DNA of 64,000 bases from Lentzea tibetensis (GTDB lineage: Bacteria > Actinomycetota > Actinomycetes > Mycobacteriales > Pseudonocardiaceae): the NCBI RefSeq assembly GCF_007845675.1, contig NZ_VOBR01000003.1, forward strand, positions 372,001 through 436,000, in the 5' to 3' direction. Both the position numbers and the translations under genes were made by a program. The notes under the pieces were generated by a model. That model did not search any database, was not told the DNA's origin, and worked only from the letters and a program-made list of their open reading frames with translations. This document shows, piece by piece, positions 39,287-49,656 of the stretch (position 1 is the stretch's first letter; each line of letters starts with the position of its first letter).

Positions 39287-41872
39287 ATGCGAGCACTTCG
39301 CCGGTTCACCGTCCGAGCCAGCCTGCCGGAGCCTCTGTCCGCGCTGGCCACGCTCGCCACCAACCTGCGCTGGACGTGGCATCCGCCGACGCAGGATCTG
39401 TTCGCCTCGATCGACGCCTCCGTCTGGTCCGAGGTGGGTGGCGACCCGCTGCGCCTGCTGTCCGTTGTCGACGCGGGGCGGCTCGAGACACTGGCACGCG
39501 ACGAGCAGTTCCTCCTCCGCGTCCGCGCACTGGCCGACGACCTCGACCGGTACGTCACCGGTCCGCGGTGGTACCAGAAGCGCCAGGACGAGATCACGCA
39601 GCGGAGAGAGCACGGCGTCGGTGACGACAAGCCGTTGCCCACGTCCGTCGCGTACTTCTCGATGGAGTTCGGTGTCACCGAGGCGCTGCCCAACTACTCG
39701 GGAGGTCTCGGCATCCTCGCCGGTGACCACCTGAAGGCGGCGTCGGACCTCGGCGTGCCGCTGATCGCGGTCGGGCTGCTCTACCGGTCCGGGTACTTCC
39801 GCCAGTCGCTGTCGCTGGACGGCTGGCAGATCGAGCACTACCCGGTGCTCGACCCGCGCGGCCTGCCGCTGGAGCTGCTGACCGAGCCGTCCGGGCTGCC
39901 GCTGCTCGTGCACGTGTCCATGCCTGGCAACAGGGTGCTGCGCGCCAAGGTGTGGAAGGCCCAGGTCGGCCGGATCCCGCTGCTGCTGCTCGACTCCGAT
40001 GTGGAGCAGAACGACGACGACCTGCGCGGCGTCACCGACCGCCTCTACGGCGGCGACCAGGGGCACCGCATCCGCCAGGAGATCCTCGCCGGCATCGGCG
40101 GCGTGCGCGCCGTGCGCACCTTCTGCGAGCTCACCGGCCACCCGCAGCCCGAGGTGTTCCACACCAACGAGGGCCACGCCGGATTCCTCGGCCTGGAGCG
40201 GATCCGCGAGTACATCACCAACGAGGGCCTCGACTTCGACCAGGCGCTGGCCGCGACCCGCGCCGGTGCCGTCTTCACCACGCACACGCCCGTGCCCGCC
40301 GGCATCGACCGCTTCCCGGTCGACCTCGTCCAGCACTACTTCGGCGACGAGCAGCTCGTGCCCGGCGTGAACACGCAGCGGATCCTCGCGCTCGGCGCCG
40401 AGGACAACCCCGGCATGTTCAACATGGCGCACATGGGACTGCGCCTCGCGCAGCGCGCGAACGGCGTGTCCAAGCTGCACGGTGAGGTCTCGCGGGACAT
40501 GTTCCGCGGCCTGTGGCCGGGCTTCGACGTCACCGAGGTGCCGATCGGCTCGGTCACCAACGGCGTGCACGGCCCGACCTGGGCGGCGACCGAGATCAGC
40601 AAGCTGCTCGGCGGCTCGGACGCGGACACCGCGTCGTCCAGCACTGGCTTCGGCTCGTTCGAGCCGGTCACCGACGGGCTGCTGTGGGAGCTGCGCTGCG
40701 AGCTGCGCGCGCGGCTCGTCGGCGAGGTCCGGCGGCGGCTGCGGGAGTCGTGGCTGCAGCGCGGCGCGTCGGCGCTCGAGCTCGGCTGGACCGACTCCGT
40801 GTTCGACCCGAGCGTGCTCACCGTCGGCTTCGCCCGGCGCGTGCCCACCTACAAGCGGCTCACGCTGATGCTGCGCGACCCGGAGCGGCTGCGGCACCTG
40901 CTGCTGCACCCGGAACGTCCCGTGCAGCTCGTCGTCGCGGGCAAGTCGCACCCGGCCGACGACGGCGGCAAGGCGCTGATCCAGCAGATCGTGCGCTACG
41001 CCGACGAGGCGGGCGTGCGGCACCGGATCGTGTTCCTGCCGGACTACGACATGTCCATGGCCCGGTACCTGTACTGGGGCTGCGACGTGTGGCTGAACAA
41101 CCCGATGCGCCCGCTCGAGGCGTGCGGCACGTCCGGCATGAAGGCCGCGCTGAACGGCGGGCTCAACCTGTCCATTCGCGACGGCTGGTGGGACGAGCTC
41201 TACGACGGCAGCAACGGCTGGGCCATCCCGACCGCCGACGGCGTCGCGGACCCGATCCGCCGTGACGACCTGGAGGCCAACGCGCTCTACGAGCTGCTCG
41301 GCTCGCAGGTCGCGCCGCTGTTCTACGACCGAGGCGAGGACGGCGTGCCGACCCGCTGGATGTCGATGGTGCGGCACACGCTCGCGTCGCTCGGCCCGGT
41401 CGTGCAGGCGTCGCGCATGGTCCGCGAGTACGTCGAGACCTACTACGCGCCTGCCGCGGCGTCCGCGCACAACGTGCTCGGCGAGGGCTTCCGCGGCGCG
41501 AAGGAGCTGTCCGCCTACCGGCACCGGCTGCGCGCGTCGTGGACGCGGGTGCGGGTGCTCGACAGCGACCTGTCCATCGGCGGTCCGGCCGTGCCCGTGC
41601 TGGGTGCGCCGGTCCACGTGCGGGCGCGGGTCGAGCTGGCCGGGCTGGAGCCGTCCGAAGTGGACGTCCAGGTCGTGCTCGGCAAGGTCGGCGACAGCGA
41701 CGAGCTGTACGACCTCGTGAGCGCGCCGATGCACTACGCGGGCAACGGCAACTACGAGGTCGACGTGCCGCTGCCGCACGCCGGGACCCTCGGCTACACC
41801 GTCCGCGTGCTGCCCCGGCACAACCTGCTGGCCTCCCCGGCCGAACTCGGTCGCGTCGTCCTGGCCTCGTGA
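39287..41872 (+). CDS. glgP: alpha-glucan (glycogen/maltodextrin) phosphorylase, GT35
   Basis: An 861-residue PLP-dependent phosphorylase that releases glucose 1-phosphate from alpha-1,4-glucan. It has the actinobacterial-type N-terminus (RFTVRASLPEPLSALATLATNLRWTW) and the catalytic-domain motifs YFSMEFGVTEALPNYSGGLGILAGDHLKAASDL, NEGHAGFL, and EACGTSGMKAALNGGLNLSIRDGWWDE with the Lys that binds PLP. The ATG at 39287 is preferred; a longer TTG-initiated frame adds 20 residues without family similarity. It opposes the biosynthetic glgE operon on the other strand, giving synthesis and breakdown modules side by side. An 11-bp hairpin follows the stop. Confidence 0.94.
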   Translation: MRALRRFTVRASLPEPLSALATLATNLRWTWHPPTQDLFASIDASVWSEVGGDPLRLLSVVDAGRLETLARDEQFLLRVRALADDLDRYVTGPRWYQKRQDEITQRREHGVGDDKPLPTSVAYFSMEFGVTEALPNYSGGLGILAGDHLKAASDLGVPLIAVGLLYRSGYFRQSLSLDGWQIEHYPVLDPRGLPLELLTEPSGLPLLVHVSMPGNRVLRAKVWKAQVGRIPLLLLDSDVEQNDDDLRGVTDRLYGGDQGHRIRQEILAGIGGVRAVRTFCELTGHPQPEVFHTNEGHAGFLGLERIREYITNEGLDFDQALAATRAGAVFTTHTPVPAGIDRFPVDLVQHYFGDEQLVPGVNTQRILALGAEDNPGMFNMAHMGLRLAQRANGVSKLHGEVSRDMFRGLWPGFDVTEVPIGSVTNGVHGPTWAATEISKLLGGSDADTASSSTGFGSFEPVTDGLLWELRCELRARLVGEVRRRLRESWLQRGASALELGWTDSVFDPSVLTVGFARRVPTYKRLTLMLRDPERLRHLLLHPERPVQLVVAGKSHPADDGGKALIQQIVRYADEAGVRHRIVFLPDYDMSMARYLYWGCDVWLNNPMRPLEACGTSGMKAALNGGLNLSIRDGWWDELYDGSNGWAIPTADGVADPIRRDDLEANALYELLGSQVAPLFYDRGEDGVPTRWMSMVRHTLASLGPVVQASRMVREYVETYYAPAAASAHNVLGEGFRGAKELSAYRHRLRASWTRVRVLDSDLSIGGPAVPVLGAPVHVRARVELAGLEPSEVDVQVVLGKVGDSDELYDLVSAPMHYAGNGNYEVDVPLPHAGTLGYTVRVLPRHNLLASPAELGRVVLAS

Positions 41873-41879
41873 GATCAAC

Positions 41880-41934
41880 TCAGGGCATCCGGTTCGCGGG
41901 TTTGAAGCGGACTGGATGCCCTGATGCGTCTATC
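41880..41934 (+). terminator. hairpin after glgP
   Basis: Arms TCAGGGCATCC (41880-41890) and GGATGCCCTGA (41924-41934), 11 bp and perfect, with a 33-base loop. It begins 8 bases after the glgP stop. Confidence 0.65.
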
Positions 41935-42160
41935 TTGACGCCCCTCTGGTGACTGCTGGTCACCTGCTTCGCGCCTGCGTGCTCATTTGTGCCCTTCCCT
42001 CATTGGAATGAGGGCGTTTCGTTCGGGTGATTTCCTCATCTCCGCTGGTAGAGCCTGGTATGCGGGCATACGCTCTGTCGCATGGAATGACCCGGTGCCC
42101 GCAAATACGGACATTCTCGGGTTGGTTTACTGGAAATGCGCATGAGGAAAGCAGGTAGCC
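41935..42160. other. intergenic region with two palindromes upstream of the secreted small protein
   Basis: No gene is visible in these 226 bases. They hold CCCTCATT-GG-AATGAGGG (41997-42014) and GTATGC-GG-GCATAC (42058-42071), both perfect short palindromes. They are candidate regulator sites for the gene starting at 42161. The local base composition is more AT-rich than the flanking genes, as expected of a promoter region. Confidence 0.4.
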
Positions 42161-42688
42161 GTGAAGAAAACAGTTACCGTTATCTCGCTCGTCGCAGTTG
42201 TGTTTACCGCCTCGATCGTCCCCGCAGCCTCCGCCTCCGACCACCGCGCTGATCCACCCGCCGCCTGCGCTGGGCTCGTGACGCAGCTCGTCGACACCCT
42301 CAAGAAAGTGATCGGATCGCTCACGGCTCTGCCTCCGAATCCGGGCAACGCCGCCGCCCCGCTCGGCGACATCCTCGGCGTGCTGTCCGCGTTGCAGGGC
42401 GCGAAGTGCCTGCCGACGCCACCGGTGAGCGCGCCCGTCGCGCTGCCCGTCGACCTGCAGTGGCAGGGCCCCGAGGAGTGCCTGCCGGTCGTCATGAGCC
42501 TGTTCTCGAACGTGTTCGGCCTGCTCGGCAAGGTGCTGCCGGGCGCGGGTCTGCCGGACCCGACGAAGTTGTTGTCGCTGGTCACGGACCTGCTCAAGAC
42601 GTTGACCGACGCGCTGCAGAAGTGCGGCCTGCCCGCACCTCCGGGTGGCCTGCCGACGCTGCCCGGACTCCCAGGACTGCCCACCTGA
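42161..42688 (+). CDS. small secreted protein of unknown function, Cys-containing
   Basis: A 175-residue secreted protein with a clear signal peptide (MKKTVTVISLVAVVFTASIVPAASA, cleaved near residue 25). The mature part has four Cys (ACAGL, AKCLP, EECLP, QKCGL), probably two disulfides, alternating with Leu/Val-rich helices (LVTQLVDTLKKVIGSLTAL; LLSLVTDLLKTLTDALQKC), and ends in a Pro/Gly/Leu-rich tail (GGLPTLPGLPGLP). I do not recognise the family; the shape is reminiscent of small helical secreted proteins of actinomycetes. The start is GTG; the use of Lys-Lys after Met fits a signal peptide. It is monocistronic with a strong terminator. Confidence 0.75.
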   Translation: MKKTVTVISLVAVVFTASIVPAASASDHRADPPAACAGLVTQLVDTLKKVIGSLTALPPNPGNAAAPLGDILGVLSALQGAKCLPTPPVSAPVALPVDLQWQGPEECLPVVMSLFSNVFGLLGKVLPGAGLPDPTKLLSLVTDLLKTLTDALQKCGLPAPPGGLPTLPGLPGLPT

Positions 42689-42700
42689 CCGCGGGGTAGG

Positions 42701-42738
42701 GAAAGGGGCTGTCACCCTCACCGGTGACAGCCCCTTTC
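42701..42738 (+). terminator. 16-bp perfect hairpin terminator
   Basis: Arms GAAAGGGGCTGTCACC (42701-42716) and GGTGACAGCCCCTTTC (42723-42738) with a 6-base loop, followed by TCTCTTGT. A strong intrinsic terminator for the secreted-protein gene. The remaining bases 42739-42903, up to the convergent gene, show nothing I can name. Confidence 0.85.
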
Positions 42739-42903
42739 TCTTGTGACGCACCGCGTTATTCGGCTTGCTGTGGAATAGAGTCCGTGAGCTGCCCGGTCAC
42801 TCTTCAGAACCGGGTCAAGCGGTATTCCGGGAATGCGCACAATGGTGCGACAGATTCCTGTTCCGGCGCGAACCGGGGCTAATGTCCGTCCGGGGTGGCG
42901 GGA

Positions 42904-44019
42904 CTAACCGATCGACAGTCGGGCGCGGGTCGCCGCGACCCTCGGGAACCAGCCCGCGAGCTCGTGGGCGACGTCCATGAGCTCGCGGGCCTTCTTGTTG
43001 TCACCGGCCGCCATGTACGCCTTCGCGACCGTCGTCAGGCCGTCCGCCCGGTCGACCGCTCGCTCGCTCGACTCGGCGGCCCGGTTGCCCAGGTCGATCG
43101 CGCTGCTCGTGTCGCCTTCCAGCAGGGCGATGATCGCCAGCGTTCCGGTCGCGCGGTACGAGGGGTAGCCGACCTGGATGGCGCCTTCGAGGGTGCGGCG
43201 GGCCGCCGGGACCCCGATCTCGCCCGGCAGCTGGCCCGCGTCGACGGCCAGCGCGGTGAGCCCGGCCGTCGTCGCCATCACGTACGCCATCTCCCGCGGC
43301 GACAGGTCCTGCCTGCTGACGAGCCCGGTGACCAGGCCGAGCGCCTGGCCGTACTGGTTGCGGCCGCAGAGCGTCGAGATCTGGAGCCCGATGACCGTCA
43401 GCAGCTCGGGGTGCTCGCCGGTGAGCTCGGCCGAGATCCGCTCGGCGGTGTCGAGATCGCCGACGTTGAACGCGTCCTTCGCCGCCGTGATGCGCGGCGT
43501 CGACTCCATCTCGGCCAGCTCGCGTCCGGCGAGGCGGGGGAGTCCGAGCACGAACCAGCCGATGCTCGTGCCGCCCGGCTTGCGCACCGGGATGAGCTCG
43601 TAGACGAGCGCGGCCGCGGCGGCGAGCGCGAGTCCCTTGCCCAGGTCCGCGCCGACGGTCAGCCAGGTGGCGGCGGCCGTCGCGGTGGCGGTGACCGCGG
43701 AGGCGGCGCCCGCCGCGACCATCCTGCGGCGCACCGGTGTCCGCTCGCCCGCGATGCCGACCGTGAAGAGCACGGGGATGTTGCGCAGCACCACGCGGCG
43801 CTTGGCCGTCGTCCACTCGCGGAGCTCGCCGCCGATGCCGATGATCACGTGGGTGACCCGCAGTCCGAAGAGGACCGCGCCCAGCATCAGCCCGAGCTGG
43901 AACGCCGCCTGCACCAGCAGCAGCCCCAGCAGTGTTCCCGCCAGGCTCGCGAAGCCAGGCGCCCACAGTTCCGCGATTGCGACGACCAGCGCCGCAGACC
44001 CCCACCGCACATACCTCAC
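42904..44019 (-). CDS. membrane protein with C-terminal helical repeats, function unknown
   Basis: A 371-residue protein. The N-terminal 150 residues hold about four hydrophobic segments (SLAGTLLGLLLVQAAFQLGLMLGAVLFGL; an Ala/Thr-rich stretch near 115; LGKGLALAAAAALVYELIPV) and a loop with RRVVLRNIPVLFTVGIAGER. This resembles the membrane part of M50-like or site-2-protease-like proteins, but no HExxH is present. The C-terminal 200 residues form TPR-like helical pairs (AAKDAFNVGDLDTAERISAELTGEHPELL; AAGDNKKARELMDVAHELAG). I cannot assign a function. It starts 33 bases downstream of the rhodanese gene on the same strand. Confidence 0.7.
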   Translation of the reverse strand: MRYVRWGSAALVVAIAELWAPGFASLAGTLLGLLLVQAAFQLGLMLGAVLFGLRVTHVIIGIGGELREWTTAKRRVVLRNIPVLFTVGIAGERTPVRRRMVAAGAASAVTATATAAATWLTVGADLGKGLALAAAAALVYELIPVRKPGGTSIGWFVLGLPRLAGRELAEMESTPRITAAKDAFNVGDLDTAERISAELTGEHPELLTVIGLQISTLCGRNQYGQALGLVTGLVSRQDLSPREMAYVMATTAGLTALAVDAGQLPGEIGVPAARRTLEGAIQVGYPSYRATGTLAIIALLEGDTSSAIDLGNRAAESSERAVDRADGLTTVAKAYMAAGDNKKARELMDVAHELAGWFPRVAATRARLSIG

Positions 44020-44052
44020 GGGAGGCAGACGCTACCGGCCGCCGCGGGTTCC

Positions 44053-44445
44053 TCAGGAGACCGCCTGCGATCCACCTTCGCGAATCGGCAGCCCGGCCGC
44101 GCGCCACGCCCGGTAGCCGCCGATCAGGTCGGTCGCCTTGGGCAGCCCGATGCGCTTGAGGTCGCGCGCCGCGAGGCTCGACGAGTACCCCTCGTTGCAC
44201 ACGACGATCACCGGCGTGTCCTTCGTGAAGCCGGGCAACCGCCAGTCGCCGCTCGGGTCGAGCCGCCACTCCAGCACGATCCGCTCCACGACCACGGACC
44301 CCTCGATCTCACCCTCGGCGAGCCGGTTGTGGTGCGGCCGGATGTCGACGATCAACCCGCCCAGCCTCCGCAGACCGTCCGCTTCTTCAGGACTCACGCG
44401 CGTGATCTCGGCGCGCGCGTCTTCGAGGAACGCGTCGACGCTCAC
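44053..44445 (-). CDS. rhodanese-like sulfurtransferase
   Basis: A 130-residue single-domain rhodanese. The active-site loop CNEGYSS (within VVCNEGYSSSLAARDL) supplies the persulfide Cys, and GGLIVDIRP is the conserved strand-loop near the N-terminus; DLIGGYRAWRAAGLPI closes the domain. The GTG start overlaps the cysteine dioxygenase stop as GTGA, so the two are coupled and probably act in the same pathway: disposal or transfer of sulfur from cysteine oxidation products. Similar CDO-rhodanese pairs are common in actinobacteria. Confidence 0.9.
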   Translation of the reverse strand: MSVDAFLEDARAEITRVSPEEADGLRRLGGLIVDIRPHHNRLAEGEIEGSVVVERIVLEWRLDPSGDWRLPGFTKDTPVIVVCNEGYSSSLAARDLKRIGLPKATDLIGGYRAWRAAGLPIREGGSQAVS

Positions 44446-45020
44446 GGACCCTCCAGGTCGGCTCGGAGCTTCAGCTCGGCCAGCGGCAGTCGTTGCGCCG
44501 GCAGCGGTGGTATCTCGGCGGGGATGTCCGCGAGACTCGGGTACTCCCTCGTCGGCACCAGCGGCGGCGAGTACGCGTGCACCGTCGCCGCCGGCTTCTC
44601 CCCGGCGTTGCGCACCTGGTGCGCCCGCCCCGACCCGAACCCGACGGCCTCGCCGGTGTGCCGGACCGTGGTCCTGATCGGGCCGGAGGGGTACCGGTAG
44701 TCCTCGGTCAGCTCGCCGGTCAGCACGGTGAAGCTGCCCGCGGCGCCACCGTGGTCGTGCGGCTCGGTGCCCTGGCCGGGCAACCAGCTCAACAACCACA
44801 GCTCGACGCCCTCGGTGAGGCCGAGCCTGGTCCACCAGCGCTGCTCAGGCACGTACCGCAGCACCTGGAGCAGAGGCGTGGTCAGTTCACTCGCGACCGT
44901 CGACGTCAGCTCGCGCAGCTCGCGCGGCGTCCACAGGTCGCGGTCCGGGTGGATGAGGTCGCGCAGGAACTGGACGTCCAGCGCGGGGTGCAGGTCTGCT
45001 CCAGAAATGGTCGTGGTCAC
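44442..45020 (-). CDS. cysteine dioxygenase type I
   Basis: A 192-residue cupin that oxidises L-cysteine to cysteine sulfinate with a mononuclear Fe(II). The metal site is visible: EPHDHGG gives two His ligands and GRAHQVRN the third. GSFTVLTGELTEDY is the linking cupin strand. The GTG start at 45020 has AGGAG seven bases before it. A 25-codon leader ORF rich in terminal Cys codons ends 53 bases upstream, which suggests control by cysteine supply. It is followed by the coupled rhodanese gene. Confidence 0.9.
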   Translation of the reverse strand: MTTTISGADLHPALDVQFLRDLIHPDRDLWTPRELRELTSTVASELTTPLLQVLRYVPEQRWWTRLGLTEGVELWLLSWLPGQGTEPHDHGGAAGSFTVLTGELTEDYRYPSGPIRTTVRHTGEAVGFGSGRAHQVRNAGEKPAATVHAYSPPLVPTREYPSLADIPAEIPPLPAQRLPLAELKLRADLEGP

Positions 45021-45060
45021 GCGTGCGCTCCTGATGGCTTGCTTCCGGAATGCCGACAGC

Positions 45061-45083
45061 GCGGCGCTCGGATCTAGCGCCGC
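45061..45083 (-). promoter_or_regulatory. hairpin over the leader-peptide stop codon
   Basis: Arms GCGGCGCT (45061-45068) and AGCGCCGC (45076-45083) form an 8-bp stem with a 7-base loop. On the minus strand the TAG stop of the Cys leader ORF lies in it, so a ribosome stalled on or clearing the Cys codons would change whether it folds: a candidate attenuation switch for the dioxygenase operon. Confidence 0.45.
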
Positions 45084-45151
45084 GGGCAGCTACACGCACA
45101 CGAGGCGACCAGCACGAGGTCGATCGTGCGGTCGGACCACAGGAAAGCCAC
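45074..45151 (-). CDS. Cys-rich leader peptide of the cysteine dioxygenase operon
   Basis: A 25-codon ORF from GTG 45151 to TAG 45074. The middle reads DRTIDLVLVAS and the end CACSCPRR, i.e. three Cys codons within five just before the stop. The pattern RxxDLxxVxSxxC is that of short leader peptides found upstream of sulfur-metabolism genes in actinobacteria, where ribosome progress on Cys codons controls the downstream genes. No Shine-Dalgarno precedes the GTG; CAACAT lies 6 bases upstream as a possible -10, so translation may be leaderless. The stop overlaps a small hairpin, and the dioxygenase starts 53 bases later. The peptide itself need not have a function. Confidence 0.65.
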   Translation of the reverse strand: MAFLWSDRTIDLVLVASCACSCPRR

Positions 45152-45189
45152 GAGGCGATGTTGGCACGGGTACCTCGTGTTCGGCTAGT

Positions 45190-45660
45190 GCTCCCAGGCA
45201 ATGGACACGAACGTTGCGATGTCCGGGGGAGTTCTGCAGGCGGGGCTTTGGTGGTGGGCCTCCCCGCCCCCGGCCGTTCGGATGCTTGGGATCATTCGGC
45301 TGCCGGTTTGTGCTCGGAGGCCGCGCCCGGTTGGCAGTGCGGGGGTCGCTAGTGCGGCGGGCGCTCTTTTCTTTTGGTACCTGCCGGTTTCGCTGGGGCT
45401 CTCTTGGTATCTGCCGGTTTCGCCGGGCTCTTTTGGCGCCTGCCGGTTGGGCCGGTGCGCCTCTGGTATCTGCCGGTTTGGTCGGTGCTCTCTTGGTTCT
45501 GCCGGATCGTGGTGGGTCGCCGGGTGTGCTGGCGTCGCTTCGCTCGCTCGTTCTCGGCTTACGTGCCTGCAGGGCCGGGGATTGTCGGTGCTGGCTGAGA
45601 GCATCGACTCGGGGGTTCTCGCTGCCAGGGGACGCCTGCGTGAGCGTGGCCTGGCAGCGA
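45190..45660 (-). repeat. dispersed repeat element, copy B (inverted, shorter)
   Basis: On the minus strand it repeats the parts of copy A (26835-27560) in the same order: end module (about 45565-45650), about five 30-bp units (45374-45512, core CTGCCGGTTT on the plus strand), and the conserved tail (about 45285-45373, containing GATCATTCGGCTGCCGGTTT). The tail differs from copy A at only a handful of positions in about 90 bases, while unit number differs (5 against 12). The rest of 45152-45818, between the leader peptide and glgX, holds no gene that I can support. Confidence 0.75.
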
Positions 45661-45818
45661 GCTACCGGGCACGTCGACACGCCGAAAAAACGCCGCGTCC
45701 CGTACACCTCAGACCCCAAAAACCCAGCCCCGACAACGCGGGTACGTCGACACGCCTGAATCTCGCCCGACCTCGTACTCGGCCGCGCCCGGCGAAGAGC
45801 GCCAACGTCGGGCGAGCG

Positions 45819-47939
<2,121 letters not shown>

Positions 47940-48029
47940 ACCTCCGATCTTGTCATCATCCACCGACAAAAAACGCCCTACATAACCCCCTTGGACGGAT
48001 GGCTGAGGGCGTTCGGAAACAATGGGCCC

Positions 48030-48833
48030 GTGGCGGACGTCGACGTGACAGATCTGGTCGTGCACATGGCGGGCGTGTCGGTCCGCCGGGGGAAGAACAT
48101 CCTGGTCGGGAACATCGACTGGGCCGTTGAGCTGGACGAGCGGTGGGTGGTGCTCGGGCCGAACGGCGCGGGCAAGACCACGCTGCTCAGGCTGGCCAGT
48201 GCCGAGGTGCACCCGACCAAGGGCAAGGTGCACCTGCTCGGCGAGCGGCTCGGCAAGACCGACATCTCGGAGCTGAAGCCGCGCATCGGGCTGTGCTCGG
48301 CTGCGCTGAACGGCCGCGTCCCGGCCGAGGAGAAGGTCGTCGACGTCGTGGTCAGCGCCGGCTACGGCGTGCTCGGCCGCTGGCGCGAGGAGTACGACCA
48401 GCTCGACACCGGCCGGGCGCGCGAGCTGCTCGGCACCCTCGGCATCGAGCACCTCGCGGACCGCACCTACGGCACGCTGTCCGAAGGGGAGCGCAAGCGC
48501 ACCCTCATCGCGCGCGCACTCATGACGGACCCGGAGATGCTGCTGCTCGACGAGCCCGCCGCCGGACTCGACCTCGGCGGCCGCGAGGACCTCGTCGCCA
48601 AGCTGTCCGAGCTGGCGATGGACCCGGACGCGCCCGCCACCGTGCTGGTGACGCACCACGTCGAGGAGATCCCGCCGGGCTTCACGCACTGCCTGCTGCT
48701 GCGCGAGGGCAGCGTCGTCGCGCAGGGCCTGCTGGACGACGTGCTGACGGAGGAGAACCTCTCCAAGACCTTCGCGCAGGACCTGGAGCTGACGCGCTCC
48801 GGCAACCGTTTCTTCGCCCGCAGGAAGGCTTGA
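48030..48833 (+). CDS. ABC transporter ATP-binding protein (Rv3041c-like)
   Basis: A 267-residue stand-alone ABC ATPase. Walker A GPNGAGKTTLL, Q-loop LCSAALNGRVPAEE, signature TLSEGERKRTLIARALM (LSEGE variant), Walker B MLLLDEPAAGLDLGG and switch His in VTHHVEEIPPG. It belongs to the ModF/PhnC-like group of soluble ATPases lacking a neighbouring permease. GTG 48030 is preferred over a TTG 39 bases upstream. It lies 43 bases before an enoyl-CoA hydratase gene, the same order I recall for mycobacterial Rv3041c and Rv3039c. The partner or substrate is unknown. Confidence 0.88.
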   Translation: MADVDVTDLVVHMAGVSVRRGKNILVGNIDWAVELDERWVVLGPNGAGKTTLLRLASAEVHPTKGKVHLLGERLGKTDISELKPRIGLCSAALNGRVPAEEKVVDVVVSAGYGVLGRWREEYDQLDTGRARELLGTLGIEHLADRTYGTLSEGERKRTLIARALMTDPEMLLLDEPAAGLDLGGREDLVAKLSELAMDPDAPATVLVTHHVEEIPPGFTHCLLLREGSVVAQGLLDDVLTEENLSKTFAQDLELTRSGNRFFARRKA

Positions 48834-48876
48834 GTTACCGCCAGGTAACCTGCGCGGCGAGACCAAGGAGGAGACC

Positions 48877-49656
48877 GTGGCTGAGTTCGTCAGGCTGGAA
48901 GTCGAGGACGGGATCGGCACGATCCGGCTGGATCGCCCCCCGATGAACGCCCTGAACCGGCAGTTGCAGTCCGAGCTCGCGGCCGCCGCCAAGGAGGCGA
49001 CCGACCGCTCCGACGTCTACGCCGTGATCGTCTACGGCGGCGAGAAGGTCTTCGCGGCTGGCGCGGACGTCAAGGAGTTCGCCACCATCTCGCACGCCGA
49101 GATGACGCTGCGGGCCAAGGCGCTCTCGGACGGACTCGGCGCGCTCGCGAGCGTCCCGAAGCCGACGGTCGCCGCGATCACCGGCTACGCGCTGGGCGGC
49201 GGCTTCGAGGTCGCGCTCGGCTGCGACCGTCGCATCGCCGGTGACAACGCGAAGCTCGGCCAGCCCGAGATGCTGCTCGGTCTCATCCCCGGCGGCGGCG
49301 GCACGCAGCGGCTCGCCCGCCTGGTCGGCCCCGCGAAGGCCAAGGACCTGATCTACACCGGCCGCTTCGTCGGGGCCGAGGAAGCACTGCGGATCGGCAT
49401 GGTCGACGAGGTCGTCGCGCCGGACGACGTCTACCCGGCCGCGGTCCGCTGGGCGAAGCAGTTCGTCAACGGTCCGGTGCTCGCGCTCGCTGCCGCGAAG
49501 GCCGCGATCGACGGTGGCCTCGAGACCGACCTCGAGAGCGGGCTCAAGCTGGAGAGCCACCTCTTCGCGATGCTGTTCGCCACCGAGGACAAGAAGACCG
49601 GCGTCGAGTCGTTCATCGCGAACGGACCTGGAAAGGCCAAGTTCAGTGGCAACTGA
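48877..49656 (+). CDS. enoyl-CoA hydratase/isomerase (EchA17-like)
   Basis: A 259-residue crotonase-fold enzyme. Oxyanion-hole segments FAAGADVKEFA and ITGYALGGGFEVAL are intact, and both catalytic glutamates are in place (GGGFEVAL and KLGQPEMLLGLIPGGGGTQRL), so it should hydrate 2-enoyl-CoA. Strong RBS (AAGGAGGAGACC) before the GTG start. The following methyltransferase starts inside its last codons (11-base overlap), a coupling also present in gene order at mycobacterial Rv3039c-Rv3038c. The physiological acyl chain is unknown. Confidence 0.92.
   Translation: MAEFVRLEVEDGIGTIRLDRPPMNALNRQLQSELAAAAKEATDRSDVYAVIVYGGEKVFAAGADVKEFATISHAEMTLRAKALSDGLGALASVPKPTVAAITGYALGGGFEVALGCDRRIAGDNAKLGQPEMLLGLIPGGGGTQRLARLVGPAKAKDLIYTGRFVGAEEALRIGMVDEVVAPDDVYPAAVRWAKQFVNGPVLALAAAKAAIDGGLETDLESGLKLESHLFAMLFATEDKKTGVESFIANGPGKAKFSGN

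Noticed and set aside
38966-41878. 970-codon minus-strand open frame opposite glgP and the kinase
   Set aside because: Shadow of glgP, which has the PLP-lysine motif in the other strand; composition is Arg/His/Val-rich and no start or domain is credible.
42904-44019. Site-2 protease (M50) call for the membrane/TPR protein
   Set aside because: Hydrophobic layout is reminiscent but neither HExxH nor the second Asp motif exists in the sequence.
47972-48013. AACGCCCT/AGGGCGTT pair between glgX and the ABC ATPase as a terminator
   Set aside because: Only 8 bp with a 26-base loop, located between divergent starts where a terminator is not expected.
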